From Oscheius onirici (lineage: Eukaryota; Nematoda; Chromadorea; Rhabditida; Rhabditidae), in assembly GCA_932521025.1 (NCBI GenBank), contig OW051468.1:2666064-2730063 (forward strand): a stretch of 64,000 nucleotides of DNA, in the 5' to 3' direction. Below, in pieces: positions 44,864 through 56,971 of this stretch. A program made the position numbers and the translations under genes. The notes beneath the pieces were generated by a model that saw only the letters and a list, made by a program, of their open reading frames with translations, was not told where the DNA came from and searched no databases. Each line of letters starts with the position of its first letter. The first letter of the stretch is position 1.

Positions 44864-47255
44864 ATGTCTCTTAACTTTTCGGTCGACCGTCTGGTTGAGG
44901 GAAAGTCTGAGACGCCGCCAATACCAGACACTCCGAGGCCCATGGCTCAAACGCTCAGCTATTTTGATGTCTTCTTGCCGCATGTTCAGGTAAAGAGGTA
45001 ATTGATTTAAAAAAAAGTCAGTTGTTCAGATGGCACAGACGAATCCCTTCCTTGCTGGACTGGCAGATAGCCCGGGACGATTATGGACTCAACAGTGGGT
45101 CGAACTTCTACAGCAGAGCAATGCAGCACAGTTTGGTAAGAGCTAGCTTACCATACCTTTTCTCCAAATCTATTATCATTAGATCTCTTGTGAGAATTTT
45201 TTTCCCTATGACTTTGGTCGGTACCTGAAGTCTCCAGGAAGTGTCTCATTAAGTCACGCAATTGTGGTCCTCTTGTAAATTTTGGGTAGATTCGGTGCAC
45301 AGATTTGAATATCTTTGGGAACAGCCAATTCTTTACATATTCACAGACAGATTCACCCTAAAACTTTGAACAATTTGGTTGAGTTCACTGCACCTACAGA
45401 ATTCAACTTGAACGGGATTTGTGATAGCTTTTGGGGAAAAAAACTCCAGAACCCTCGCTCAGCTTGTAGTCCTGTTTATCTTCATCTGTATTAGCCTAAC
45501 TTGAAACATTTTCACAAGTTAAAACAGCTATTGTTTGACAACTTTTCGCAGGTTTCGCCACACCTAAGGCATTGTGGATCAGACTTCATTCAAAGGATTT
45601 TTTACCGCGTTTCTGAGGGTTAAAAAGGCAGCAATCAGTCTGACCGTAGAATCTGCGAAGATCGGAAAGTTCTCGATCGTGAGAGTTCCACATATTGTCA
45701 GGAACATATCCGAGATCTCGTGCTTCAAAACTATTTGTATTCTATTCAGTATAACCCGAAACTTTTGAGAGACATGAGTCTGTTCAAATAACTACTCTTG
45801 CCAAAATTGTGGATCTTTCTTACTAATATCTCTAGTCTTGAATCCTTTCTGAGTCCGAAGACCCCATTTCTCCATTTCAATCTCAATTTCTCGGCCAGTT
45901 AACAGTTGGTTTTGGGGGGCTGCGCGCGACGACTAATTACTCCCAGTCCTTTTTTGCCGCCAGTTCAATGTTGTCTCTTCTTCTTATTAAGATCACAAAT
46001 TGGCTATCGATTTGTCTCCATCATCGTCCCTGGGCGCCGGTTTGTCTCACTCGCAAGTGTTCTTTGTCTGCCCGAGGGACAAACAAGCAGGACGCGGGCT
46101 GATGACGGAATTAGCTCAACCCGACTGATACGGTAGCTCTTCAAAATGCTCTCTTTCGGTAATTTGAGCAGGCGAGAGAAAAAAAGAGAGAGAGGTCGCT
46201 TCTGGCGAAAACGTGTAATTTCCTCAATTCCTTCTGCCACATCTACCGTATAATTGAGGCCGGCCGCCATTAAACAAATCGACCTCATTTGATTGTTAAA
46301 GGGGAGTATACGGTAATGTCTTTTTCAGGAGAAGTAGCAGCTGGACTCTTTCTTCAGCCTTTGAGAAAGAACAAACGTGTCAGGACGGCATTCAGTCCGG
46401 CACAGTTGGTACAGTTGGAGAAGGCTTTCGAGGGAAATCACTACGTTGTGGGGAATGAGAGGAAGCATCTGGCGGCGAGGTTGGCTCTGTCTGAAACACA
46501 GGTAGGCTTTCGAAATATGCAGGGGGTCAGAGCTGTTCAAAGAGAGTGAGATACTGTAACTGTATGCTCCATTCCATTAATACTTCATTTTTTTGACACA
46601 CAAAAGAGAACTGTCAAATATCAAAACATTGGTGACTTTGGTCAGTTCGATATCTATAAACCTTCTTCCCTCCTCTCAACTCGCTTCGGCTCTTCCTGAA
46701 CCGGTCCATCAGGGAGAAAAAAGTTAAGAAGCCCTTCCCAGCTCGTTATCAGTTGCGTTTCCACATTTCTCTTCTTTGTTTTGTTCCTCGATGGTTTTGT
46801 AGTTGTTCTGAAATGATTCCACAAAAGGTTGAAACTACCCACTTTCTATGCAATAAAAAGTTGAAAAAAAAACATTTCTTGAACATAACTTAAGGTTCGT
46901 CTTTCTGAAATTGAGCCAGTCACCGTTATGAAAAACCTTTCATAATTTTCCCCGTCTTGCTCTGAAACATTCAAGAACACGTTTAAAAATACAGATTTTC
47001 TAAGCATTGGAAAGTTTGCAAACGAATTTTTGTAGTAAAATCAGTTGCTCAAGAGCCATTTGGAAAACAAGGAAAAGATACTCTGGTTTTGCTCATCCAA
47101 ATCTGTTTCAGGTGAAAGTGTGGTTCCAAAATCGTCGAACAAAACACAAAAGAGTTCGAATTGGCGAGAACGGTGAAGCTAAAGAAACGACGTCGTCTCC
47201 TTCCCCGTCGCCACAACCAGACTCTCCGGAGCCAGTTCAGAAGAAAGAGGTCTGA
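44864..47255 (+). CDS. ceh-2: EMX-type homeobox transcription factor
   Basis: Four exons (44864-44989, 45030-45135, 46329-46501, 47112-47255) give 182 residues. The N-terminus has [10 protein letters not shown], the EMX/EH1-like start, and [16 protein letters not shown]. The homeodomain runs [37 protein letters not shown] and [14 protein letters not shown]; the SPxQL and NHYVVG signatures are those of EMX/ems/CEH-2, which pattern anterior neurons in nematodes. The homeodomain is split by an intron before VKVWFQNRR, a common position. Intron 2 is 1.2 kb and may hold regulatory sites. The short C-terminal tail is Ser/Pro/Glu rich. Confidence 0.93.
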
Positions 47256-49014
47256 AGAGCAGAGAGATCTTTCCAGTTTTAAGCAGTATTGACGTTGTGA
47301 TCTGAGATTTCTATCGAATAAACGCTTTTTCCAAGTGGCCCTCTTTCGGTCTGTTTCACACAGGCGCCCTCGGCTAATTCGTCTAATCATAGACGTGTAA
47401 CAGGCGTCCGGGATGGACTCGATTGCTACCTTCACGCACCTGCGGATCAGCTGGCCCCTTTTACCGCAATCTCTGAATAATGAGAGGGGGAGATCCAAGA
47501 AATTGGGAAAAAACTGTCTCTCTCTGTCCTCTGTCGGTTGCCCTCTGTTCTCTGTCCCTTTGTTCCTGTCTCCGATCTTCTGACCCTGTCCCTTCCTCTG
47601 TCCCTTTTCCAATAATTCCACTAAGTTCTACCATCTCTCCAAACACTATAATCCACCGTCATTAGGCCGACTTCCTTCCCGTTCTCAAGTATCCATTGTC
47701 CGGTCAGTATCTTCTAGAGTTACCAAATGAGACAACGGCTAGTTGTCTACTTAGCGCGCCCGATGTTTGCGAGACAGATAAGCGGTAGTCGCTCCCCTGG
47801 TGCGAATTACGAGAAGGATACGGTCAACGGGGAGCTTAGCAGCACCCACGAGCTTACAACAATTTGCTTGTAGTCGTACAAAGTAGTCGACAGAGTCGAC
47901 TGCAATTACCGCCAGCCAACCAACAGGTGTTTTGAGTGTGTGTATTGCAAATAAACGGATTAATGGGCTGTCCCGAGTAGAGTAATGTAATCCGTGGGAC
48001 AACTGAGGGAAATTATATCCACTAGTTGACAAGAGAGAGACCCTCCTTTTCCAGAGTGAGAGAGATATGCTTTTCGGACTAGAGGTTTTGTCCGGAGGGA
48101 ATTGATAGGGCAGAGAGTCATTTGGCCCTCTCGAGGGAATAGATTCCCTGAAGAGAGACGAGATTTGAGACAAACTCATGAGTCAGTCGACTCTTATGTC
48201 ATTGTTATGGTAGAAGGTTACTGTTACAATAGTGTTGAGGCTTCCAAAAGATCCAAGCCTTCTGGTTCTCTGAATTCTTATGACTGTGACTTTCAGTGAA
48301 AATTCAAGTTGCTAAAAAGGACAATGTCTCTGATAATTCCCAGGATTTTGAATCGCCAGAACTACCAAAAGATTTAGGGTTTCAGGTCTTATTGAAACCT
48401 ATGCCTACAACGGATTAGAAGATTCTCTGTTCCGGCAGAGCTTTGAGCCAGACTACTTTCTGACGAAGATAGCAGGCTGTCCCACAATTCAGTTCTCAAA
48501 GTGCCGAATCGTTTTCTCTTTCCTCACATACCTCTGATAGGGAGTCAACCTGGCTCCCAGGAATTCGGATAGTTTGCTGTGGAACTCGTTGTTATATTCC
48601 ATCCTCACAGAGGAAGAGGCAGAAAAACTCCAGAATCAGTTTATTAGATTCTTGACACAGTAGACGTAGAATCCCCAAATGAGGGAGACTGTCCACGAGG
48701 TTATGTCCATTTATGAAGCTGCAACTGCAAGAGCCAAGAGGAACGACAGAAGCTTCAACTACCCGACAGCCGGATAGCAGCACTAGAGGGTGGAGAAGAA
48801 GAACTACCTTTTATGAAAACTATTCGTGTCTTCACGAGAGATTTTATAGTGAACTACCAGTGAGACTACAAAAAATTGACAGCTTCAGGCTAGGAGAAGT
48901 GCTAGAAGAGAAGGATTCAGATAGAGACATCAGAAGATCGAGAAGACCCGACACCTGGGTAGAAACACTAACAACAAAGCTTAAAGAACAACAACAGGTT
49001 CCCAAGTGCTTTAC
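47256..49014. other. Intergenic; one possible small minus exon
   Basis: A minus-strand ATG at 48602 opens 23 codons (MEYNNEFHSKLSEFLGARLT) to a GTATGT donor at 48531; an acceptor 48.34 kb downstream on that strand could continue it for a few codons. The composition is protein-like but no family or further exon supports it. A long minus open frame at 48179-47751 looks like chance. Confidence 0.3.
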
Positions 49015-49395
49015 TTAAGGGTTGTACTCGATGGGAAGGTTCTTGCGACGGACCATGCCATCTCCCTGGAACCACTCGCGGCGGAACTGCTTGGCAGCGC
49101 CGTCCGGAGTATTGGTCCATTCGATGGTGATGCGGTCGTTGTTGGTGTCCTCCTGGCCGAAGGCGAAGGCGTCGCAGCTCACAGCCATCAGGGTAGCTTC
49201 CTTGGGGTCGAGACAGCCACAGGCAGGATCCACTCCCAGACGCTTCATGTTCGTCGTCTTGATGGCCCATCCGATGCGACGAGCAGAGGAGTTGATGATC
49301 TTGATGTGGTAGGTGTGCTTGTCGTCGTACGGGGCGTTGAACACGATCTTCGAAGCCGGCTGGGTAGCGATGTCTCCGGGAGGAACAGTGGCCAT
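49015..49395 (-). CDS. msp: Major sperm protein
   Basis: A single-exon gene of 126 residues, one residue shorter than C. elegans MSP and otherwise nearly the same: [66 protein letters not shown], and the ending [25 protein letters not shown] polymerises into filaments that drive amoeboid sperm crawling and is also released as an oocyte-maturation signal. GC content is clearly above the flanks. Unusually only one copy is in the window; MSP genes are often clustered. Confidence 0.98.
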   Translation of the reverse strand: MATVPPGDIATQPASKIVFNAPYDDKHTYHIKIINSSARRIGWAIKTTNMKRLGVDPACGCLDPKEATLMAVSCDAFAFGQEDTNNDRITIEWTNTPDGAAKQFRREWFQGDGMVRRKNLPIEYNP

Positions 49396-49764
49396 GGCGA
49401 TCCGATGGAAGTTGTGATTTCTCCTCAGAAATCTTTGCCTTTTTTAGTCTTTTTGCTCGCTAAATTGATGCAACTTTTGCTGTTTTTTGGGAGTTTCTGG
49501 AAAATTTTCCAAAGTTTGCTAATTGGGGGAAGTTTTGTTGATGTTTTTGGCAAAAGCAATAACTTTTAAGTTTCGTGAGATATCAATTCCTTTTCAAAGT
49601 TTGGAGCAAGAATAGTGAGCGCGAAAAGCCATTTTTTGGATTCGAACTTTGGATATTTCAAACTGGGGGAAATGGGATGAGGGTTCGTTCAGCAGAGTGT
49701 CTGGGGGGAAGTGGGGAAGAGTAAGCGGGATCCCCAGCGAACCCCCAGTCGGAGTATATCCATG
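49396..49764. other. MSP upstream region
   Basis: AT-rich. It contains AGATATC at 49577, which includes the GATA core used by spermatogenesis promoters, but I cannot show that it functions. Confidence 0.35.
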
Positions 49765-50027
49765 ATGATAATTGTTCAGAAAGCAGCTCAGAAAGGTCTC
49801 GCCAAGAACAACCGTCTCTTGAACCAGATCAATCTGCTTTTCGTTGGTCATATCTTGGTCATCTTCATCCCCATCTGGAAAGAATCAACAAGAACCTCGA
49901 CTTGATCGAACCGCTGACATATTCTGACGATTGTGCCAGAATCTTGAACGATTCTGTGGCAGCTCTCCGGCTTTTCAACACTGAGCAACAGGACAAACTC
50001 GCCAAGTTTTTCGAAATTCTTTGCTAA
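49765..50027 (+). pseudogene. Truncated, frameshifted paralogue of the secreted helical protein at 57.5 kb
   Basis: NNRLLNQINLL, then after a deletion and frame change YLGHLHPHLERINKNLDLIE, ARILNDSVAALRLFNTEQQD and a TAA stop. These match LLNRINVLL, YLGRLHPHMEVINQNLELVD and ARILKDSLTALQQFNTGQQA of the gene at 57507-59182 in order. About 14 residues that join the two parts in the intact gene are missing, and no upstream exons are present. Confidence 0.8.
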
Positions 50028-50287
50028 CAGTTGACAGTGCAGAGTAAAAGTGTTCCGAGAATTTCATCGGTTGAGAAGCAGCAACTGTTCTTAGGAGAAA
50101 TTATAAAATTGGTGATTGCATTACTCCTAAAATTCAAAACACCAAGAGGATTCAATATAGCGGAGAACATAATGTTCTAACGTATTATAAACTTCTGCCG
50201 TTTCTATCTTCTAAAGTTGTATCTTTTCTGCGACTAAATAGCTCTTCTATGTTTCCGATAAACTTTTTATTTTTTTTCCTGATATGT

Positions 50288-52668
50288 CTAATGACGATGT
50301 CTTCCGAGCTCCAGATTCCCTTTGTGTATGTTCATATGCTGATCCAGGTCGTCCCGTCTAAAATTATAAGTCAGAAGAGTCTAAGCCATCCTACCGTGTA
50401 AAACCATTCCCACAGATCTGACAGATACAACTGCTCGTGTTAGCATGCTTCCTGACATGATTTTCGTATCGGGAGAGGGTATTGAAAGAGAGCGAACAGA
50501 CTGGACATCTTCGGATTATGCCCTCCCTATGGGAGCTCGAATGGGATTGAAGAGCAGAGACTGAGGTAAATGTTTTGGAGCAATGGGAACAACTGAAAGA
50601 GACCGGAACTGTAGATTCTTCCAGCCTAAAGCTATTTGGATAACATGATACAGTATCTCGACTCACATGGCTGGTCCATGAGTCATTCTGTGAGCCTCGT
50701 ACTGAATCTGGAACTGGAAACGATCTCCACAGGCATTACAACAGAACTGAGGCTGTTCGTTCGAGTGCAGTTCAGCTACGTGAGAGAGTAGTTGATGGGC
50801 TAGTGGAAACGTCCTGGTACAGTACGGACAGCCTCGGACAGCGTCGTGTTCCAGAACATGGACCAAGAGTTGTTCTTTGGAGACGAGGGTCTGAAGAGAG
50901 TAGGTTAGCATTATATGACCGCAACAGTCTCTCACCTTGCAACAGATTTCACACTGTTGTTCCAATCCGTCATCGTCAGCCAACGGTTCACTAGAATTGC
51001 TCATATGGAATCTTCCGTGTAGTCTCAACTGCGTGTCACTTCTCAAAGACTGTCTGAAGTTCCATTATTGTTACTTTTTGAACTCTGACCTACCTGCATA
51101 CAACACAGTGCATGTACATATCCCTGGCATGTTTCCTCGTGTGAGTCTCAAAGTCAACGACATCGGATAGTGGCTCCCCGCAGTCGGCACAACTGTCAGC
51201 TCTGAGAACTTTGCAGTGCGAGAAGAGACGATGTTCGTCGAGGGCATCCTCGCCGACACAGCGTTCATCACAAACGGAGCATTGGAGGACCCGAAGTTCT
51301 CGTTCTTTGTCCTGTTCCGAAGGCGGCGAAATGTCTCCTTCACGGTCGTGTACAAGCTGGACATGAATGCCGAGAAGTTCGCGGGAGTCGAAGGCGACAC
51401 GACAGGCAGTACATTCAAAGGATAGAACTTCTTGAGAATGACATGCCGAGTGCTCCTGAAACAATTTTGTGCCAAAAAGAATAACAGAGAGACTCACTGT
51501 CTCACTGAGACTCACAATCAGAGACTCAAAGCGAGACTGAAAGACAGAGACTCCGTGTCTGTGAGGCAGAGGAACAGAGAACTCACTTTGAACTCTTTCT
51601 GCGACTCGCAAATGTTGCCACAGATGTTACAGACGTGCTGTAGCTGCAAATGTCTCTCCAGAGAATGCTGAGACAAAGCCTGTTGACTTGGCGCCACAAA
51701 TCCGCAGTCGAGACACTTCTTTCTCGAAACAGGACTTTCGAAATGTGATATCAGATGGCTATGTCTGGCTGCCAGATCAGTAAAGATGAGTCCACACCGG
51801 CTACAGGGGAGTTTTGGTCGGTTTTCTTCGGGCTCAGTGATGTGTGTTCTCATATGCATGGCAAAGGCCGTGAAGCTGGGAAAAGTAGCCTCACATTGCT
51901 GACATTCGATGGCCGTCTTAAAGTTTTCCATTTCTTTTGGATGAAGGCAATTCGGGACTGGAGGAAGAGTATTTACAGCGCATGAGGCTCCCTTGGGAAT
52001 CGCCATCTGCCGAAGCACATAAGGTCGCGTTCGGGAGTCCCAAAAAGAGACAGGCTAATTGCCGGAATGGACACAAAAATTGGTCGATTGATGTCTCTCA
52101 GGGGAATTCGAGGAGAACCTCGAGTTGCTCTTGCAATGTCATGATGCTAATGAAATTGCTGTCGGGACAGAGCGCGAGACAGAGACTGCGATTTTTCCAC
52201 AATGATAACTTATTGTGAGAGACAAGGAACTGGTTGTTTTATTCCGTTTCATGGCGAACTAAATTTTGATGTGAAAGGATGAGCGAAATATCGTTGGGTC
52301 ACAAATTTTAAGTGACTGGCAAAAATCAAGTGACTGACTAAGCGGGAAGTCAATGAGGAAATATGAGAAAGAGAAAAAGAAAAGACCTGATTAAAAACTG
52401 ACGAAAGAGCAGTCTTGGGAAAAGACCTGTTTAGAAACTGACCTGTGGAATGTGTTTGGCCAGAGTATGAGCTTGAAGAGCTGCAATAGAGGGTAATCTC
52501 TCCTCACAGAGCTGACAGTCCAACAGGTCTTCTTCAACAATTTCCTCCTTTGGTTTCTTGAAAACTGGATTCTCATTTTCCTCGTCCTGAAGCTACAGTA
52601 AACTCAATTTGAAAAATAGGAATACAAACCTTGACGGATCTGGGATTGAGCTGTTTGCGTCGGGACAT
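50288..52668 (-). CDS. 15-finger C2H2 zinc-finger regulator, ZNF423/ZNF521 (OAZ) family
   Basis: Eight exons (52668-52630, 52592-52443, 52006-51587, 51455-51094, 51053-50936, 50890-50667, 50631-50395, 50357-50288) give 539 residues. The protein starts MSRRKQLNPRSVK, the FOG/SALL/ZNF521 motif that binds RBBP4/7 of the NuRD complex, encoded by its own small exon. Fifteen C2H2 fingers follow, most separated by variable linkers instead of TGEKP. The segment CADCGEPLSDVVDFETHTRKH followed by CVVCRQSLRSDTQLRLHGRF-H matches in order and spacing a pair near the C-terminus of vertebrate ZNF521/423. Expected: nuclear DNA-binding co-regulator linked to EBF and SMAD factors. It is less than half the vertebrate length. 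Confidence 0.85.
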
Positions 52669-52973
52669 GGGTACAGTTGGCCGCGTCCTGAGGAGATGGC
52701 AGCGGCGCTGGGCGGCCACCGCGGCCCCCTGGGACCATGCTGATTGGGTCTCCCCGGAATTCCCCAGAGCCGCTCCTGCGCCAAATTAATTAATTCCCCC
52801 TTCATTTCTTTTCCGCTCAACCATCAGGCCAACACTTGTGCGGAGGTTGGGGATAGGGGGAATTTTGGTATTTTTTAACAGGAACTGAGAGGAGGTGTCC
52901 CAAAAAAATGAAAATATAAATCTGGAGCTTGGAAGACATCGTCACTAGATCATATCGGAAACATAAATGGACA
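52669..52973. other. Upstream region of the zinc-finger gene
   Basis: GC-rich stretch at 52680-52760 (GCAGCGGCGCTGGGCGGCCA) next to the start codon, likely promoter. No other gene. Confidence 0.4.
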
Positions 52974-53226
52974 TCTTTCTTTACTAAAGTGCAATGGTGT
53001 CCGCCTGTCTGTCTGTCTGTAGTGGTGTCCGCAGTTGTCGAGACTAGCATAACATGTCAAGTATTGTCATATTAATCTTTTATCGAACGAGATAGTTTTT
53101 TGAGGGGAACGCGTCTGGGTGAATCTAAACTATCTAAAGCGCGATGGTGTCAAAATTTGGACGGCCGTTGTTACGTACTTAAGCGCCGTAGGAGCAAGGG
53201 CGGCGAAAGCCGTCGTAGACGGCTGG
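52974..53226 (+). mobile_element. Helitron-like element in the 3' flank of the helical protein gene
   Basis: Starts TCTTTCTTTACTAAAGTGCA after A and ends CTGG before T with the hairpin GCCGTCGTAGACGGC. It ends 25 bp from the stop codon of the next gene and so probably lies in its 3' UTR. CTGT repeats occur at 53005-53020. Confidence 0.8.
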
Positions 53227-53250
53227 TATTATAGAAGTTCAAGTTATCTT

Positions 53251-56200
53251 TCACTGTTGACCCTCGTTTCCATAGCTCTTGATAAAATCCAACGTAAGCT
53301 GCTTCGACTGTTCCATGGCCTTCTCCATGCGCTCCGTCAGATACATGGTCACGTCGCACACCTGACCACTAGTTTTTGTCTTTGCTTGAGAGAGTTTTGT
53401 CTGTAAAACGGTTGATTACTAAGATAGAAGAAAACCTTACCTTAGCATCCTCCTTGCTCAGGTTCAAGTTTTTGCCAACGGCCGAAATTGTTGGCATGAT
53501 CCATCTTCTCGAAGTTTCCGTATAGGTTTCAGCGCAAAAGTGCATGGATGTGGAGACGGCAATCAAATGGGTGGCAGTGCTCAAGACTTGATTCTCAAGC
53601 AGCTTCGATCCAGTGGCGGCTTGCTGGAAATGAGAATAGTTGATGATTTGTTTTCACTCACCTTGTCAGCAATCTTCGTGAAGCGTTCGATGCTGCTCGA
53701 AAGAATGTCAGTGGCCAAGTTCTTAACAATTTACATGTCATCTTCAACTTAGCCTACCCTGAAGGCAAGGAAGAAACGGGACATTCTGATCCAGACGTCC
53801 TTTGCCTCGTTCATCAGAACCAGCCCCTTTTGCAGATATTCAATAATTTCTGCCAGTTCAGCAGTCTCCAGATTGATCGTAGACAGAGTGCTGATGAGGC
53901 CGTTCAGACGGAGGCTGGAGTCGCGCATTTTTTCGCGAAGTTCCTCGGCCAGTCTGCTTTGCAGCTCGTACTGTTGTCTGAGTTCTTCGACACCTCTCTA
54001 AATTTTGGGAATTTTCCATTGTTCCGTTGGAAACTAACAGCCAAGGTTTTAGTGATTCCTCCGTCGCTACTGCCTCCGCCTGTTTGCTGGCCAGTTCCTC
54101 CTTGGGAAATTTCTCCATCCACGGCAGTTTTCAGCTCGTCAACAGCCGCAGTGACATTCTCTTTCCAAGCACCATCAGCGTCTGAAATGCCTCCCAGTTG
54201 GGACAGCATGTCTTTGGCCTTAAAATGTTATCGTTCTGTCTCTCTTTGTCTCTCTGATACTTTTTGAACCGTTGACAGGGCCAACTTCCCAATATCCGAG
54301 TCGACAGCGGCTTGAATCAATGTAAACAGTTCTTCCTTTTTCGTTTGGTTCACTTGAGTCTGTAGATTGGAGACAATTCTTCTCCAGAAGTTGCCGGCTT
54401 GTCTTGCTGAAGCATTCTATACCGTCAACATTTTTGAGAGAAAAAACTGAACCGACCGCTGCAATACTTGCCGCCGATTCTGGTTTTCCTCCTTTCGAGA
54501 AGCCGCCAAAAATTCCTTTCACTCCAAACCCGCGAAAAACTTCCGATACGGTATCGGTAAGAGCTGCGACGAACAGATATCCGAGATTGCCCATTTTCTT
54601 CACTTGTTTCTGTAATTAGTAACTTCTGGTAGTTTTGTGATGGACCAAGTGTCGAAGGCTTTGCTTCCACCTATTTTGAAAGCTGTCTCGTCCATTTTGA
54701 AATGCTCTCGTATCTGTGTGTGTGTTATAAGCCTTAATTGTCAATAATAAGGGGAGATTTGTGAATAAAGTTATTCTTTTGTAACAAGCGGAGGATCTGA
54801 AGGAGGACATGAAGAGACTGCGAGGTCTCCAGAAGACGAAAAAAAAGGGATCGCTAAAAATAGAGGCAAGTCGAAACAGGAAAAAAAGTTCTTTCGACTT
54901 TGGTAGTTTTGGAGAGGCTATGAACAGAGTGGCAGGGAGAGAATGAAAGGAACTGTGGATCCGCGACAGAGCGAAGTAATAGATTGAAAGAGAATACCTA
55001 ACTTTAACCCTAGAAGGGCTCTACAAAACTTGATGCTAGAAAAGTTACTACAACAGAACAGAAAATTTTGTTTCCCGCTCAAAGGTTGAAACTTGTCTCT
55101 TAGCCTAACTTGTCAAACTCAAGTTCGAGCTTATGGACAAAAAACAGTCAATAACAGACACCACATCATATTAATATTAGGGCTTGATAAGGATATGTTA
55201 ACATTACAGTTAGCCAATCACTTTCCTCTTGGGACCAACGCAGATTGAATACTGTATCAGTCAAGTTTTACCGGCGCATCAATGTTCCCAGAGGAATACA
55301 ATAAGGCCACAGTAACCTGCACTTACATCATAGTTCTTTAGCGTTCTCTTGATCCTCTCTCTCATTTCCAACTCGTCCTTTTTCAGCTGTTCCGCGTACT
55401 CTGTTTCAACGGCAGCTTCTCCCTCGTAGGCAATCTTCAACTGTTCCTTCTTTCCCTTTTCCATTCTGCTGTTCGATTCGCAGGTAGTACAGCCGCGAAT
55501 CAGCTCTTGTAACATCTGAAAAAGTAATTTAATAAAGTAACACGCTATTACCTCGACAGTTCCTCGGAACTTGGCGACAACCTCCTCGGCTTGTGTAGCG
55601 CAAACTTCGGCAGCCTTATTGATCCTCTCCAAATTGAGATTTAACATGAAGCTTCTTCCTTCACTGTCATTCTGCAAAAAAAGAGTACACGGAAATTTGG
55701 ATTGTCAATACCGTTGACAACATTTTGATAGTTGATCCGAGCAGGCTTGGAAGAGCTATGAGGTTCAACTTGACTCGATTCATGTTGCTGTCTGCGGTCA
55801 AAAAAGAATTGCACATACTGTCGACCATCTGAATCAATGATCCGCGGAAACTTCTGAACTAGATGTATGTATTTCCCAAGCTGATATTGCCTTGGAGTCG
55901 TGAGTATCTTAAACTGCTCGATTGGCATAAGTTCAGAGACCAGGGAAACGTCCGGTGTTAGGGCGGCAATCTGACAAAGGTTTTCGGCAATGAGCACAGC
56001 CTAGAAATTGGTGGAGAGATCTTGGGTTTTCTCTGTTTCTATGGTTCTATTTCTCTGCGTCTGTTCACATAATAGAGAGTATTATTTGAATCGGTCCTCC
56101 CTTTTTTCTGGCTGAGTATCCAATGTTTGCATGCTGTAAAGTCTGTTCAAAAAAAGAACGCAACAGTAACCCATAAATATTTCGCTTCAAGAACCACAAA

Positions 56201-56721
56201 TCCCTGATTTTCAGGGTAAAATTTTTTGTTTGTGGTTCTCGAAGCGAATTATTTATGGATTACTGTTGCGTTCTTATTTTTGAACACACTATAACGTGCT
56301 ACGCAGTTAAATTCGCGCCAATTTGATTTGAAAAGGGTTCAATAAAGAAAGCGCGGGCCAATTCAAAAATGCTCTCTATATTTTGAACAGACTGTCTTCG
56401 ATGGGCAACAATCACTGAAAGTACATCTTGAGAAGCTCCAATGCTCTCCATTTCATTCACCAGATTAGAAGACTCCTTGAGACCGACGATAATGTTTAGC
56501 TGAACAGTTAGTTCAGACAACAATGCCAATTCTTACTTCAAACTCCGTATCTATTGTTCCCAAGCCATTCCTGAATTCCTCATCTGTATAGTTCTGAAAT
56601 TTATCCGATTAAAAGACGCTCAACGCCCTACCTTTCTAGGAATTTCCGGACAGAAATCAGTCGATCTTACGACTCGGCTTGAAACTATGGCTGGTACACA
56701 GAGTAGAAGCAGTGCCTGCAT
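53251..56721 (-). CDS. Large secreted alpha-helical protein with a central hydrophobic segment
   Basis: Starts at 56721 with the signal peptide MQALLLLCVPAIVSS. Firm exons are 56721-56632, 56593-56537, 56499-56303, 56000-55672 (3' part uncertain), 55671-55552, 55515-55327, 54609-54457, 54416-54261, 54218-54039, 53997-53758, 53721-53662, 53623-53441 and 53400-53251. Two junctions (around 56302/56000 and near 55690) are not settled. The N-terminal third is helical, ending in a long Lys/Glu coiled coil (KKDELEMRERIKRTLKNYD). A hydrophobic, Gly-rich segment follows (MGNLGYLFVAALTDTVSEVF, then GFGVKGIFGGF), then a second helical half with a Gly/Gln/Ser-rich linker. No family is recognised. The layout of long helices around one hydrophobic hairpin-like segment recalls two-domain helical membrane-inserting proteins; that is inference only. 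It might be two genes, split in the 717-bp intron 55326-54610. Confidence 0.6.
56139..56291. mobile_element. Tc1/mariner-type MITE (TA target) in an intron
   Basis: TA flanks both ends (56137-56138 and 56292-56293). Inverted repeats run AAGTCTGTTCAAAAAAAGAA and continue with GCAACAGTAACCCATAAAT and AGAACCACAAA, so nearly the whole 153 bp is a hairpin with the loop around TCCCTGATTTTCAGGG. A partial copy is at 35012. Confidence 0.85.
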
Positions 56722-56971
56722 CCTGTACGTTTCTACCTCTTTTCGGGGGTTTAAATAGGGGTTCAATGTGTTTTGGAGGCAGGCATGTGTTCATGATTCA
56801 GCAAGCTCTTACCATTTATCTTAACATCACAACAGCTGGTATCAATACTTCTGCCAATGTTTTCCCCTTCTGACTATTGAATGGCTGTCTATTTTTAAAC
56901 TTTTTGTACAGCTGAAAAGATGCTTGGAGACAAAAATCTCTATGTCTCATTGCAGCCTCTTTCATTCTGTT

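Noticed and set aside
47049-47621. 190-codon minus frame over the homeobox exon
   Set aside because: It overlaps the conserved homeodomain exon on the plus strand and has a repetitive Arg/Gln composition from GACAGAG-type simple sequence.
47751-48179. 142-codon minus frame, possible transposase
   Set aside because: No catalytic motif, no inverted ends, and composition is Ser/Leu/Arg typical of chance frames.
49006-49569. 187-codon plus-strand frame over MSP
   Set aside because: Antisense shadow of the MSP gene, whose product is unmistakable.
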